Assembly (NCBI RefSeq): GCF_932274485.2
Contig: NC_065883.2
Span: 63,779,210-63,843,209 of the forward strand
Reading direction: 5' to 3'
Origin: Patella vulgata
Taxonomy: Eukaryota > Mollusca > Gastropoda > Patellidae
DNA length: 64,000 nucleotides
The notes under the pieces are model-generated. The model saw only the letters and a program-made list of their open reading frames with translations. It did no database searches and was not told where the DNA came from. How positions within the stretch are numbered: position 1 is the first letter of the stretch; each line of letters opens with the position of its first letter. Shown here piece by piece: positions 54,551-64,000 of this stretch. A program made the translations under genes and the position numbers.

Positions 54551-55857
54551 CAGGTATTAGTAAAATGGTTTGGAGATTGTGGTGAATCTCGTGTTGAATT
54601 AGTTCACTTGAAGTCATGGAATGAAGGTTTGTTAGCCTATCAACAAACACAACAAACTAAAAATAAAAGGTTGGTTGAATATAATGATATATCTTTAATA
54701 TTAAATAATAATAATAATAATCTATTTATAAAGCGCTGAATATTCAACAAACTGGTTGCTCAAGAGCGCTAAATGGATATATTGTATTTGTACATTTTTT
54801 TTAATATCCAAACTCATCACTTCTGCAACTTTTGATTCATTCTTGAATTCAAATTTACCTGTTTATAGCTAGTGAAAAGCATTTTTAGCAGCAGACTTCT
54901 TAATTTGTGAAATAATATCTTCTTGTGAGTTTGTAACCTTCACCTTCAGTAATGTTTGCGGCAATGTATGTTTGAGCTTACAACACCAAAATGAAAAATT
55001 GAGTATTTATAAGATAAAAGTTACAAGTTATCAATTTAGAAAATGGGATTTTAAAGTATAATATAATGTATTAAATGTTGATCATATGTTGGGAAAAGCA
55101 AATAATTTTTTGCTTCCCATGCGACTGAAAGTAATATCCCCAAACACTTCTGATAGTAATTACGACATAATTTATTTACAATTCCAATTGACACGAGTCA
55201 CTGAATACAGCATTAGCCTGGATTGTTGATGTACATGAACATGTCAGTGTATAACTACAAATCCCACTGCTTCTCACGTATTGTAGCTGGCTGTTATTTT
55301 AAAGTCACAGATTACTATATTGTATTTTTATGATTATACAATGTACCTCATTTTTAACAGTTTGTGTTAAAATGTACTATTGAATGGATTATTCAACATT
55401 CAACATGTTAGAGTCATCTGTAAGGGATTAAAAAAAAGGGCTCAAGATGACACTTTCTTGGTTATGTTGTCTTTTTAAGATGTCAACTGTTATAAAATTT
55501 CCAATTTGTGATGTTTTTATAATGGAATCATTTTTGGACCAATATTCCTGCGATTCATCAACTTTCACAATATTGTAGTTATCAAGGGATTCAAAATATG
55601 GTTAATGAGGAGCATAATGTAATTTGATATGATGATGAATTCTGTGGGGCTTTTATTTAATTAGTAGAGATTTTATATTCTGAATATTTATGGATTTGAA
55701 AATCAATTTATATCCTATTTTAGATAACCATATTTTTTATTTCAGAGAGCGACATTTTAATGCTACTTTAGAAGAAGCCATTAAAGAAGCTTTATTACAA
55801 GAACGTGCAAATAATCTACCTCTTATGGTGAGAGCAAATAAAAAAAAGAAAGTTTGA
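45776..55857 (+). CDS. MBD5/MBD6-type methyl-CpG-binding-domain and PWWP protein, 6 coding exons
   Basis: Coding exons 45776-46863, 48319-48611, 49018-52371, 52683-52840, 54554-54669 and 55746-55857 total 5,121 nt (1,706 residues). All junctions are GT-AG and keep frame. In order: a Gln/Asn/Pro-rich region (1-345); an MBD (about 346-435) starting IPFGWKR with the MBD5/6 signature DGTCKCGLECP then KVFNFD and KLCNHNRKIIAMA; a basic patch KPRPVRKRKPRAKK; a long low-complexity region with the MBD5/6-like LLSAAARAQ (about 975); an acidic stretch (about 1403-1435); and a PWWP domain (about 1592-1661) with GDLVWG, SDWPGKL and VKWFGD. It is a nuclear chromatin protein. The MBD of vertebrate MBD5/6 lies at the N terminus and binds the PR-DUB deubiquitinase complex rather than methylated DNA. 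Here 345 residues precede it. An in-frame TAA just before the ATG fixes the start. Confidence 0.94.
46864..48318. other. MBD5/6 intron 1
   Basis: It splits the MBD between VVYY and SPSS (codon AG|T). Apart from a SINE-B at 47,909-48,270 I see nothing specific. Open stretches around 47,284-47,787 look like chance. Confidence 0.7.
47909..48270 (+). mobile_element. SINE-B, diverged, MBD5/6 intron 1
   Basis: Head GGGAGCAGGATTGACTCAGT with B-box-like GGGTTCGATCATGG, ending AACGCTTTACCCCATTTCAA. More diverged than the copies near the MPPED genes. Ends 48 bp before MBD exon 2. Confidence 0.8.
52931..53210 (+). mobile_element. SINE-A, full length, MBD5/6 intron 4
   Basis: Head TTGGATGGCCGAATGGTTAG, tail ending CCTTAAACCCCATTTC and a CT run. 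Target duplication ATCCTCAAGA / ATCCCCAAGA (52,921-52,930 and 53,211-53,220) with one mismatch. Confidence 0.9.
53728..54098. mobile_element. Palindromic MITE with TTCGGCCGAA motifs, first tandem copy
   Basis: Starts CAGTGGACACATTAGCCGAA and ends in the complement of GGTGGACACACTAGCCGAAT. Both arms carry repeated self-complementary TTCGGCCGAA blocks. CATTAAG stands on each side (53,721-53,727 and 54,099-54,105). Non-coding. Confidence 0.8.
54106..54481. mobile_element. Palindromic MITE with TTCGGCCGAA motifs, second tandem copy
   Basis: Direct tandem copy of the previous element, separated only by CATTAAG. Internal sequence is closely similar (shared CCTTTCACG, CATGATTAAACATGGCG and TATCACGTGACTTCT), with small indels. 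It ends GTGTGTCCACC, about 70 bp before MBD exon 5. Confidence 0.8.
54521..54545. repeat. (ATT)n microsatellite next to MBD5/6 exon 5
   Basis: ATT repeats running to within 10 bp of the exon 5 acceptor (54,552-54,553), so they occupy the normal pyrimidine-tract position. Confidence 0.85.
54670..55745. other. MBD5/6 intron 5
   Basis: AT-rich. Near the start, (AAT)n followed by CTATTTATAAAGCGCTGAAT resembles a reversed non-LTR retroposon tail (GCGCTTTATAAAT then ATT repeats). Nothing else is recognised. Confidence 0.5.
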
Positions 55858-58800
55858 GTTTTTAATAGATATACTTTATTATTCTGGTATTAAAATTGTA
55901 AATAATTGTATTTATATGAGGAATATATTTCTCTTCAAATGAAGTAATATCTTTTCATATCAATGATGTTTATTTTTACTGTCAAAAAGAAAATATATTT
56001 TGTCGTGATTTTGTAGGTTTTTAAAACAGAGTTGGTGAGTTATGGGCATTTTGCTCCCCTGATTAAAATTAGGGGTTAATTTTATGGTTATGTCTTCTGT
56101 ACCTTTGTTTTTTTTTTCATAGTCAAAAATTGTTACTCTATTTATCACTTAAAGTTTAAATTCTTTATTGACTAGGTCTTGAAATGAAAATTCTAATGTT
56201 TCTAAAATATTGCGGTTGTTTATTTTTGAATATTTAATAAGTGAAAATGAATTTTATAATGTTGATTTTTATTTAATTTTTATATTTTGTTGTTTTTTTT
56301 GTTGAAAAAACCCTTCAATTAATTAGATAAATAAAAAAAAAAAATTTGCTAGGTTAGTGTACATTGTATCTTAACAGAAATTTATTATAAGGGCATTCTG
56401 CTGCGATATATAATCAGTGGTTCAACAAGTAAAAATAAGATTTTCGAAAAGTATTGGTAATACTTGGTCCTGTTCGCTGTCCATAGATTTTTACTATTTG
56501 TATATTGACAACATGTGAAACTATATTTATAAAACTGAGGATAATTGTTCATTTTTTTATCGATTTTTACAAAAGAAAGTACATTTTATTTCAGAAATTT
56601 ATGAAATTAAAATAAACACAACAAACAATCTGGCCTTATCACTTCCACTTTAAATTGTAAAAGATGAATTTATAGAGCAATCTGAGACATTACCTAAAAA
56701 AAAAAAGAAGAGTTTAATATTTGTTCCAAGTAAAATACAGTGTACTGAAATAAGCATGGTTACAAATCAGGGCTCTGGCTTCACATTTTTTTTGCCCAAC
56801 ATTTAAATTTTCACATATTTCGTTTATTTCAGATTTGTAAAACATTTTCTTTCAAAAATATGTCAATTTTTTATCACTGTTTTAATTTATAAATCAACTA
56901 TTAAGTATTTTTGCAGATAAAGCTATCAATTTTACTGTAATTGTTGTGTTTCACAGAATTTTTGAAAGAAATATTATTCCTCACATAAACTTCCCAACCA
57001 GACAACAATTAATTTCACTATCAATTGGTCAATACTAGTTAATTTGAGCAAAATGAGAGATCACTACTATAAATATGTGTATTTTAAGCTAAAAGGTTCT
57101 CTTTTTGCCAACATTAAAGAGACCATTATGTAGGTATATAGGGACAATGGAATACATGTACTTGAGATAACATACAAACTGTTAATTTTAATTTAAATAA
57201 CCTCCTCTGTTAAGTTTATGTTTTACTTTTAACCCTTGTAGCTTATGAAGCTTTCTGGTACTATATTATATATATATCTATATCATATATATGTAGTACT
57301 TCTTTTATTTATTTCTGACTGCATAGTGCTATTATTACTAATTGTTATTATTATTATTATTATTATAAATATTGTTAATATGCAGTCTCTGTTTGTTGGT
57401 GTCTGTCCTTTTGTCATCTTCACAATATCAAGCATTTACAAAATATGTCTGATACAATGACAAGGTTTTAAGATCAAAAGAGGTTGTTTCAATATACATC
57501 AGATGTCACAACACCATGACTTCACGAAGATGGTGGTTTAGTTAGTCAGGAGTTGAATGACGTGTACATCTTTTATATGCATAATGTTAATTTTAGATTA
57601 TTTTCCCCTTGCTGTTCAACCAACCTATATATTTACGATATTTCATGTTCTAGTTACTGTGTAGAAATCCAAAACATGACATAAGATACTTCTTTCTATT
57701 TAAAAGTATTTCAACGTCAGGATTTTTTAAAGATTATTTTGTGATTTAAAAATCTTGACTATTTCATGGTTTGATTGATTATAAACATATTATTTTGCAG
57801 GTAGTTTTATATGGCAATTAATTTATATATGGTATATTCTGAATTGATACCTCAAATGAATTAAACATCTTTGATGTACTATATGTCAAAATGAAGTATT
57901 TAAATTGGTTTGATCTGATTGGTTATTTTGGTTTGGGAAGGAGCAAGCTGTATAATTAAATTTTTGGATCCAAAGATTAAGTGAAAATCAATTGTTTACT
58001 TAATTTAGTTTAAATATTGGCTTACTCTTGTCACCAGTGGAATATAAAATCAGTTTCTGTCAACACTGGCTTTATCTGTAAAATTTTAATTCCACAATAC
58101 AGATTAAAATAAATGAAATGATAAATTTATTTTTGACACAAATCAAATCTATAATTTTATTTTTTTTGAAACAAATCAAAGCGGCCTAGTCACTTTAAAG
58201 AAGTTAGATGAGGTACATGTAAAGGACATAGTCTATAGCTTTATCTTGTAGTGGAGTGAAGGACACCCCAGATTGTAATCAAATAGAGTGTGTACGACCA
58301 TACAATTTTAAACCTAACTATTATAACAGGGGAGCTAATCCACTTGTATTATATTATTGAATTTGTAAGATGCAATATAGGTTCTGTAAATGATATAAGT
58401 GTTTTTACTGTACAGAATGTGTTCTTTAATAAGTATATTTTATCTTATTTCCTATCATGTTTAACATGTTGACTAGAGGACATTTTTTTCTAATAAATCT
58501 CTTTTATAGTATCTTTATATATCCGTTTCTTTAAACTTTAATAAATAAAACCTGTTTCTTTAAAATTCATTTAAACTATAGTATAGATAATTTCATTTTT
58601 CGAGTTATCGAGCTAAATAGAAAATTACCGAGTTGTGCAAATTAAGGAATAATTGAATGTAACCATTTGATGGGTGATGACAATTATGAATGTAATCTTG
58701 AATGTTTAAGTTAATGAAAAGCAATTGATAAAATGGCATAAAATGTTTTTTGTTCTTGTGGCTTTAGTGATTTCTAATGTTATTGATATAAATATTTTGT

Positions 58801-59430
58801 AATAAATGTAAATATTTCTCGATTGTTTTATACATACAAAATATTATATTAAGGGATGTTTTTGTTTTGTTAAGTCCATCTATATGAAGAAAATTTATAC
58901 TTTTATTAGTGAATTAGTGCTAATATAAAAATCTTTATGAACTTGTATATATTACAAATTGATTTTTCTTTGTTCTTAATATATGTATATAGACCGATAA
59001 AACCCCCTTGTTTTAATGTGCCATGTGGTAATATATTATGTACTAACCAGTAATTTTATTATCTTTGTGTTCATTGTTTTTTTTTTCTGTGCTCAAAGCA
59101 CCTCTAGATGCAAAAACATTTAACTATAATTATTATTGTAAATTCTTGTAATGTAATATATATATAACAAAACTGTTATTTTGTGTCCATTAAGACTTTG
59201 TTATATGTGCTCATATGTGTGTGCACTTTAATGTAGATTTACTATTGGTATACAGAGAAAGATAATGTATTATTATTATTATTATATTATTATCTTTGTC
59301 AACTCTAGCTATAAGAAATCATCAAACATGTCAACATTATTTATGTTGAATATAAATATTTAAAAAAAGAAAGCCAGAGTTGTTTTTTTTTTTATTAGTT
59401 ATGTTTAATGCTGAAGAAGTCTAAAAATTA
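55858..59430. other. 3' UTR and downstream flank of MBD5/6
   Basis: AT-rich, gene-free. Several AATAAA-type signals occur (for example near 58,542 and 58,800), so the 3' UTR may be long. An ATT microsatellite lies at 57,346-57,366. No repeat family, RNA gene or coding exon could be supported. Confidence 0.5.
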
Positions 59431-59431
59431 G

Positions 59432-59694
59432 GAAGCAGGATGGTTGGCTGAGTGATTCAAAGCATGGTGCTGCTTATCTTTAGTGCATTAACACCATATT
59501 TCCAGGATTGTATGTGACAGAGTCAGACAGAGTAGGGTGGTTTTGGCTTGGGACCACCCAGTTCAAATAGCATGGGCCAAGAAGCTCAGTACTTACTGGT
59601 CAGTGGTTGCACCACCAGTACCCATTAATGGTCTTCAGGTGGGATGGAAAACACTGAGCGCTGATTTCTGGGAAAAATTCTCTCCTGTGTACTA
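59432..59694. repeat. Unclassified short repeat, possibly tRNA-headed
   Basis: Begins AGCAGGATGGTTGGCTGAGT, which is A-box-like, and continues with CAGAGTAGGGTGG and TACTGGTCAGTGG segments. It is interrupted by the SINE-A at 59,695. Only one copy seen in the window. Confidence 0.3.
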
Positions 59695-59970
59695 GGGGGG
59701 TTGGATGGCTGAATGGTTAGCGTGCGCGCGCTGTATCATAAAGTCTGTCATTGAGTCGACTGGCGTGGTTTCGAATCCCCGGTTGTACGTGGCAGGGAGT
59801 AGGGTCGCCTGTCCAACCTCGTGGGTTTTCTCCGGGTCCTCCGGTTTCCTCCCACTGCTAAAGACCCCTACGCGCAAGCGAATTATGTAAATAAAATTAA
59901 ACCACATGTTAGTCCCGAAATGACCTAGTTTGTGTCGAGTGGACGTTAAACCCCATTTCTCTCTCTCTCT
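59695..59970 (+). mobile_element. SINE-A, full length
   Basis: Close to the family consensus: TTGGATGGCTGAATGGTTAG, GGTTTCGAATCCCCGG, TGGACGTTAAACCCCATTTC and a CT run. The exact 13-bp duplication CTCCTGTGTACTA is at 59,682-59,694 and 59,971-59,983. Probably one of the youngest copies. Confidence 0.93.
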
Positions 59971-60326
59971 CTCCTGTGTACTACAAAAATACAAATTGCT
60001 GTAACAAGTAAAGTTTCCACCAGAAAAAAAATCTTGCCCCTGTTTTAGGCTACAGTCCCCAACAGCTAAACCAGACAATGACATTAATTGATCCAATCTA
60101 AGTAAACTAAGATTCCTTTTTATGTTCTGTGTAATTTATTCCGTTGGTCACCCCATTAACATCTAAAGACTCCCTTTTATTTCCTAACCACAAATCCCTC
60201 CCAATTCTTCTACACAATGGTACAGAAATTACCTCAAAACAAGAAATACTGCAAGTAAAAAATTAATGTGACATGTCTACTGTCTTGTAAATCAGGAGTA
60301 TTGTCATACATCCTCAAAACAAGACA

Positions 60327-60570
60327 AAATGAAATGAAATGGGGTTTAAGGTCCTACTGTTCTGCTCCTATACTGGGCTAATGAAGACGGGCATACGCCA
60401 TACAGTGTGCTATGAGGGAAATTTTGCCCGGGCAGCGGCACTATCGCCTACTCTTATATCGAATTCCAACTGCCAAGGGATCTTTTACGTGTATACAAGT
60501 GCATTCCAATGTATACACGGGACCTCGGTTTTTCGTCTCATCCAAAAGACTAGACAGCTGTCCTTGTCAC
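60327..60570 (-). mobile_element. SINE-B, 5'-truncated, reverse strand
   Basis: From AAATGAAATGGGGTTTAAGG to CTAGACAGCTGTCCTTGTCAC. Target duplication AAAACAAGACA at 60,316-60,326 and 60,571-60,581. Confidence 0.9.
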
Positions 60571-60769
60571 AAAACAAGACAATATTCAACCATCATTAAT
60601 TACATGATAGACTAATCAATGTTATCAATAAAATAATAATGGCCCTATTATCGTGAAAATGATGCTTTAAATGTTAAAATTATAAGAAATCAATTATATT
60701 AGGATAAAATATACTGTATTTCTTTATCTATCTGTACGTGGTCCTCAAAACACTGTTTCTTTTCCAGAA

Positions 60770-60835
60770 ATCCCAGCTTCATTTGCCCAATCGGAGTAGA
60801 ACAATAGGACGTTAAACCCACTTTCATTTCAGTAA
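60770..60835 (+). mobile_element. SINE-B 3' fragment
   Basis: AGCTTCATTTGCCCAATCGG then AGTAGAACAATAGGACG and the tail TTAAACCCACTTTCATTTC. Confidence 0.7.
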
Positions 60836-61089
60836 ATAATAACTCAAAACCAGGAGTAAACCTCCCAGCTAAAAATGAACATGTATAACTAGATGTAACA
60901 GTTTAATATGTATAAAAAATAAAGCTATATATATAACAATCAACAAAAATGTGAATCTATAAATAAAATACAAATATAATTAATAAAAAAAAAAATAATA
61001 TTATCACATGCAATTATAAAACCGTTGGATATATTGAAAAATGTTTCCTGGCTACAGAGAAATATTTAATGAACATAGATAACAGGAAT

Positions 61090-61103
61090 GGGGGGGGGGG
61101 GGG
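61090..61103 (+). repeat. Poly-G tract (14 G)
   Basis: Fourteen consecutive G in intergenic DNA. Confidence 0.9.
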
Positions 61104-61463
61104 CAACGCTTTCTTGAAAGATTAACAGTGGTTCGACCGGCCGATAGTTCTGTGTAGCTGCTGGATCAAATTAAGATGCCGTGAGACAGAGCAGTAAACA
61201 ATAGATAAAGGGTATTTCAACCCAATACACCATCTCTCATCTGACTGCAAGTCTACTTTTACTGCTGTAGTGCCACGATTTTTAAATATCTGAACGTAGA
61301 TAAGACAGCCTTTCTACGTTTTAATTTCTACTTAATATAACACACACAAAGTACAATACAATAACTCAGAAATAAAATAAACTAACATAAAATTTAATAA
61401 ACTTATACATAAAACTGTAAATAATATAATATAAGAAAACTATTGATAACAAAATAAGAGTAT

Positions 61464-61644
61464 TTAAATATCACGATCTGGATTAAAATATACATTCTTC
61501 AAAAAATATTTTAGTTGTAGATTAAAAGCTTCTTTAAATAAATGAGTTTTAATATTTTTCTTAAAAATTGTAATTGTTGTAGAATTTCTGATGTTAAAAG
61601 GTAACGAATTCCAAACTTTTGGTGCATGAACACGAATGCTCTAT
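61464..61644 (-). mobile_element. LINE 3' fragment (non-LTR retrotransposon ORF C terminus)
   Basis: The minus-strand frame reads APKVWNSLPFNIRNSTTITI, then FKKNIKTHLFKEAF, and stops at 61,464. WNSLP-x-x-IRNS followed by FK-x-x-K-x-HLF is the standard C-terminal ending of CR1/L2/Jockey-like reverse transcriptase ORFs. The upstream side is interrupted by the foldback element at 61,648. The rest of the LINE is not recognisable. Confidence 0.75.
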
Positions 61645-61647
61645 AAT

Positions 61648-62115
61648 CACTGTAACCCAGGTATCGTTTAATCTTGTGTATCTAGCACTAATTTCTTCAC
61701 ATTCGTTTAACATCAAATCTTTGTTTAAAAATTCGTAAAAATCGTTTAAATTCACCAAAAATCATCTAATTTGTACATGTGTCCAGTTTAAAGCTGAATG
61801 ATTAATTTTGATAATGAGTGTCCAATTTACAAGTATTTAATTTCCTGATCACTGTTCAAAAATTAATCATTATACCTCAGTAATCAATTGGGTTGTTTAT
61901 TTTTTAACAATGATTGAGAAATTAAACACTTGTAAATTGGACACTAATTATCAAATTTGAATGGTCAGCTTTAAACTGGACAGAAGTACAAATTAAACGA
62001 TTTATGGTGATTTTAAACAGTTTTTACAAATTTTTAAACAAAGATTGGATATTAAACGAATGTGAAAGAAATTAATGCTAGATACACAAGATTAAACGAT
62101 ACCTGGGTTACAGTG
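61648..62115. mobile_element. Foldback element with CACTG termini (468 bp), CACTA-like
   Basis: Two long inverted arms of roughly 200 bp. The left arm begins CACTGTAACCCAGGTATCGT and the right arm ends with its complement, ACGATACCTGGGTTACAGTG. Flanking 3-bp duplication AAT (61,645-61,647 and 62,116-62,118). CACTG ends with a 3-bp duplication fit the CACTA/EnSpm type. Non-coding. Inserted in a LINE remnant. Confidence 0.8.
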
Positions 62116-62740
62116 AATAGTCCCATGCATTCTCCAAAAGGTGAGAGAAGATGAGGTCGAAATTAACTAATATTGAAAATTATTCACTGATAAACAAAAT
62201 TTATATCCAAACTTTTAACTTATCCATTGAATTTACTTTTTGTGCTTTCTTGGATATAAATATAAAAACACTCATTCACATCCACCTTCATTCATATTCA
62301 TAATGTTAAAGGCTCAATACCATTCTTGTTGTAACTTAATAATATGTCCTAATCTCTATTCTGGTCAACAAATTGTACTATTTTACAATATTCCAATTAA
62401 TTGATGATACAAATTTCATCTTAACACACTTAATTTAAAAAATTGGAAAACTTCAACTAAATGATTTGAAAAGCCTGACGTAAAGCTTTTCAAATGTGAC
62501 TTGGATTTAAAAATATTTTTAAACCATTTGGACAAGTAAAATAGGATTTAATGGATAATTTACACAACAGGTAGGACACTAGCACATCTAGTACTTAGAA
62601 TAAGGCTATTTTTTATTTTCTGGAGCTGTCAAGCCAGCAAGAGTGTTATTGTCCCTTTAAGGATTCCATATATTTTAAAAAAAACTAAAGACATCTTCAT
62701 TCCAGTTTTAACTTGTCCTTAAAATCCAAAGCCCTTGTCA

Positions 62741-63727
62741 TTAATTGCTATAATCGGGTTTTTTCCAAAGCATTGGTTGAAGTAGTTCAGCTTTGGAGTG
62801 ACCCTCGGGCAAAGTGTAATCAAAGACTATTGGTCGGTTCATAAGTCGGTAAGATTTGGTACAATTAGCTGCGTTTATAAATATAGTTTCTCCATCAGTT
62901 CTTATACCATAATCTACAAACAGATATAAACTATTGAAGATTATACAGTATCTTAAAAAACAATAAATCTTACATGTGAATATAGCAATTCTTTTCAATA
63001 TTTTAGTAATCCCACTTTTTTGACAAACAGAAAGCATTTCCAAGAAAAAACACATGTTTTTCTTTTAGGATTGTCCTTCCATCAGAATGATTAGATAACT
63101 AGATGCTTTTTCTTGTCAGGCACTATAGATAAAATGAAATGGGGTTTAATGGCTAATGTAGGCGGGTCAGGCCCTATATCCTGCACTACTGACAAGGAAA
63201 AACAAGGTCACAAAATCCTGAACAACTTTCTTGGTCTCCTGGTTAGTAAGTATGCCGAGAGAGAGAGAGAGAGAGAGAGAGAGGGTTTAATATCCACTGG
63301 ACACATACTTGATCATTTCGGGGAAAACCCACAAGGTTGAACAAGCCACCCTACTCCTTCTCACACATGCACAAACTGGGAATCGAAACCACGCCACTTG
63401 ACTCAATGACAGGCCTTGTGATCTAAAGGGCATTGGGTCACCAGTCATACCCCCCAGCATGCTTATAAAACTATGACTGAACACATAAAAATATTACCTT
63501 CATGTATATGGCCGTAGATATGATATTTAGGTTTAACCACATTCTGTACCACGTTAAGTAAATCCACACAACCAACGTGAGAATGTTTGGAAGATTTATC
63601 ACCATATCCAAAAGGTGGAGAATGAGTCATCAGAATATCTACATTTTCAGGAATCTGATTCCATTTCTCTAACAATGGATCTCCTCTTTCACGTGAAAAT
63701 GCCCAATATCTAGCATGTTTCACATTC
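62741..63727 (-). CDS. Third MPPED-type metallophosphoesterase (MPPED-3), last two coding exons
   Basis: Coding exons 63498-63727 and 62741-62913. Earlier exons lie beyond the right edge. The sequence reads (W)NVKHARYWAFSRERG onward, with MTHSPPFGYG, the metal-binding GHIH before EDYG, and a C terminus of INAANCTKSYRL, FDYTLPEGHSK and WKKPDYSN. The exon 63498-63727 (230 nt) equals exons 3 plus 4 of MPPED-1/2 (227 nt) without the intron between them, and it starts at the same split Trp codon (TG|G). It is clearly an older paralogue of MPPED-1 and MPPED-2 with an active-site histidine. Predicted cyclic-nucleotide-type phosphodiesterase. The gene is convergent with the MBD5/6 gene. Confidence 0.88.
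63128..63255 (-). mobile_element. SINE-B fragment, MPPED-3 intron
   Basis: Tail complement AAAATGAAATGGGGTTTAAT and body pieces (CCTGCACTACTGACAAGG) remain, with large internal losses. Confidence 0.7.
63257..63465 (-). mobile_element. SINE-A, reverse strand, MPPED-3 intron
   Basis: GA run (63,257-63,283), GAAAACCCACAAGGTTGAAC, CACCCTACTCC and ACTTGACTCAATGACAGGCC. Ends near CATACCCCCCAG. Confidence 0.8.
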
Positions 63728-63867
63728 CTGAAATAATTTAAACAGAAAATACAACTAAGGGAGACAATTTAGTGAATTGGTGCTTTGTATGTCAGACTTG
63801 ATTATTTTTCATATAAATCGTATCTTTCGAGATGGGGTTTATATGGATTTTACCTTTACTCCACTCA

Positions 63868-64000
63868 ACACCATCTAGGTCATTACGGGACTAACAGATT
63901 GTTCAATTTTATTTCAATAATTCGCTTGTGCGTAGGGGTCTTTAGCAGTGGGAGGAAACTGGAGGACCCGGAGAAAACCCGCGACCCTACTCCTTGTCAC
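63868..64000 (-). mobile_element. SINE-A, reverse strand, cut by window edge
   Basis: CTAGGTCATTACGGGACTAA, then TTCGCTTGTGCGTAGGGGTC, GGAGAAAACCCGCGACCC and CTACTCCTTGTCAC at the edge. In an MPPED-3 intron. Confidence 0.8.

Overview
The window is eukaryotic nuclear DNA from an animal. Genes are spread over kilobases, carry GT-AG introns in conserved phases, and sit in AT-rich sequence full of short repeats. The protein families (CYP2-clan P450, MPPED phosphodiesterase, AARSD1, MBD5/6) and two abundant tRNA-headed SINE families ending in GGACGTTAAACCCCATTTC suggest a marine mollusc, probably a gastropod. That placement is inference. The window contains no bacterial-type operons, CRISPR arrays or rRNA genes, and I recognised no viral or LTR-type fossils.

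Layout. (1) 1-13,400: three tandem minus-strand, apparently intronless cytochrome P450 genes. P450-1 runs off the left edge. P450-2 (6627-8111) is complete. P450-3 (10402-11868) is almost identical to P450-2 but has lost its start codon and the first residues of its membrane anchor in a 37-bp deletion. P450-2 and P450-3 lie in a recent ~3.8-kb tandem duplication. (2) 13,425-34,085: a second, larger tandem duplication. Each unit carries one complete five-exon MPPED-type metallophosphoesterase gene on the plus strand (17,564-22,640 and 27,516-32,089). The two units differ by SINE and MITE insertions with clean empty sites. (3) 34,146-44,118: AARSD1, the alanyl-tRNA editing protein, on the minus strand. 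I could assemble it into 13 coding exons (408 aa), one of them only 18 nt. (4) 45,776-55,857: an MBD5/MBD6-type chromatin protein on the plus strand, six coding exons and 1,706 aa, with an MBD and a C-terminal PWWP domain. It lies head-to-head with AARSD1. (5) 55,858-62,740: AT-rich 3' UTR and intergenic DNA with SINEs, a LINE tail and a foldback element. (6) 62,741-64,000: the last two coding exons of a third, divergent MPPED gene on the minus strand, continuing beyond the right edge.

The genes do not form one pathway. P450s act in ER oxidative metabolism, MPPED proteins hydrolyse phosphodiesters, AARSD1 clears mischarged Ser-tRNA(Ala), and MBD5/6 proteins act in chromatin. What links the window is duplication and transposon turnover. 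The paired MPPED units and the P450 tandem copies act as natural before-and-after comparisons for a dense set of nested mobile elements. All three P450s have a non-canonical I-helix without the usual acidic residue, which is the most functionally provocative protein feature here. I found no clearly new multi-gene system.
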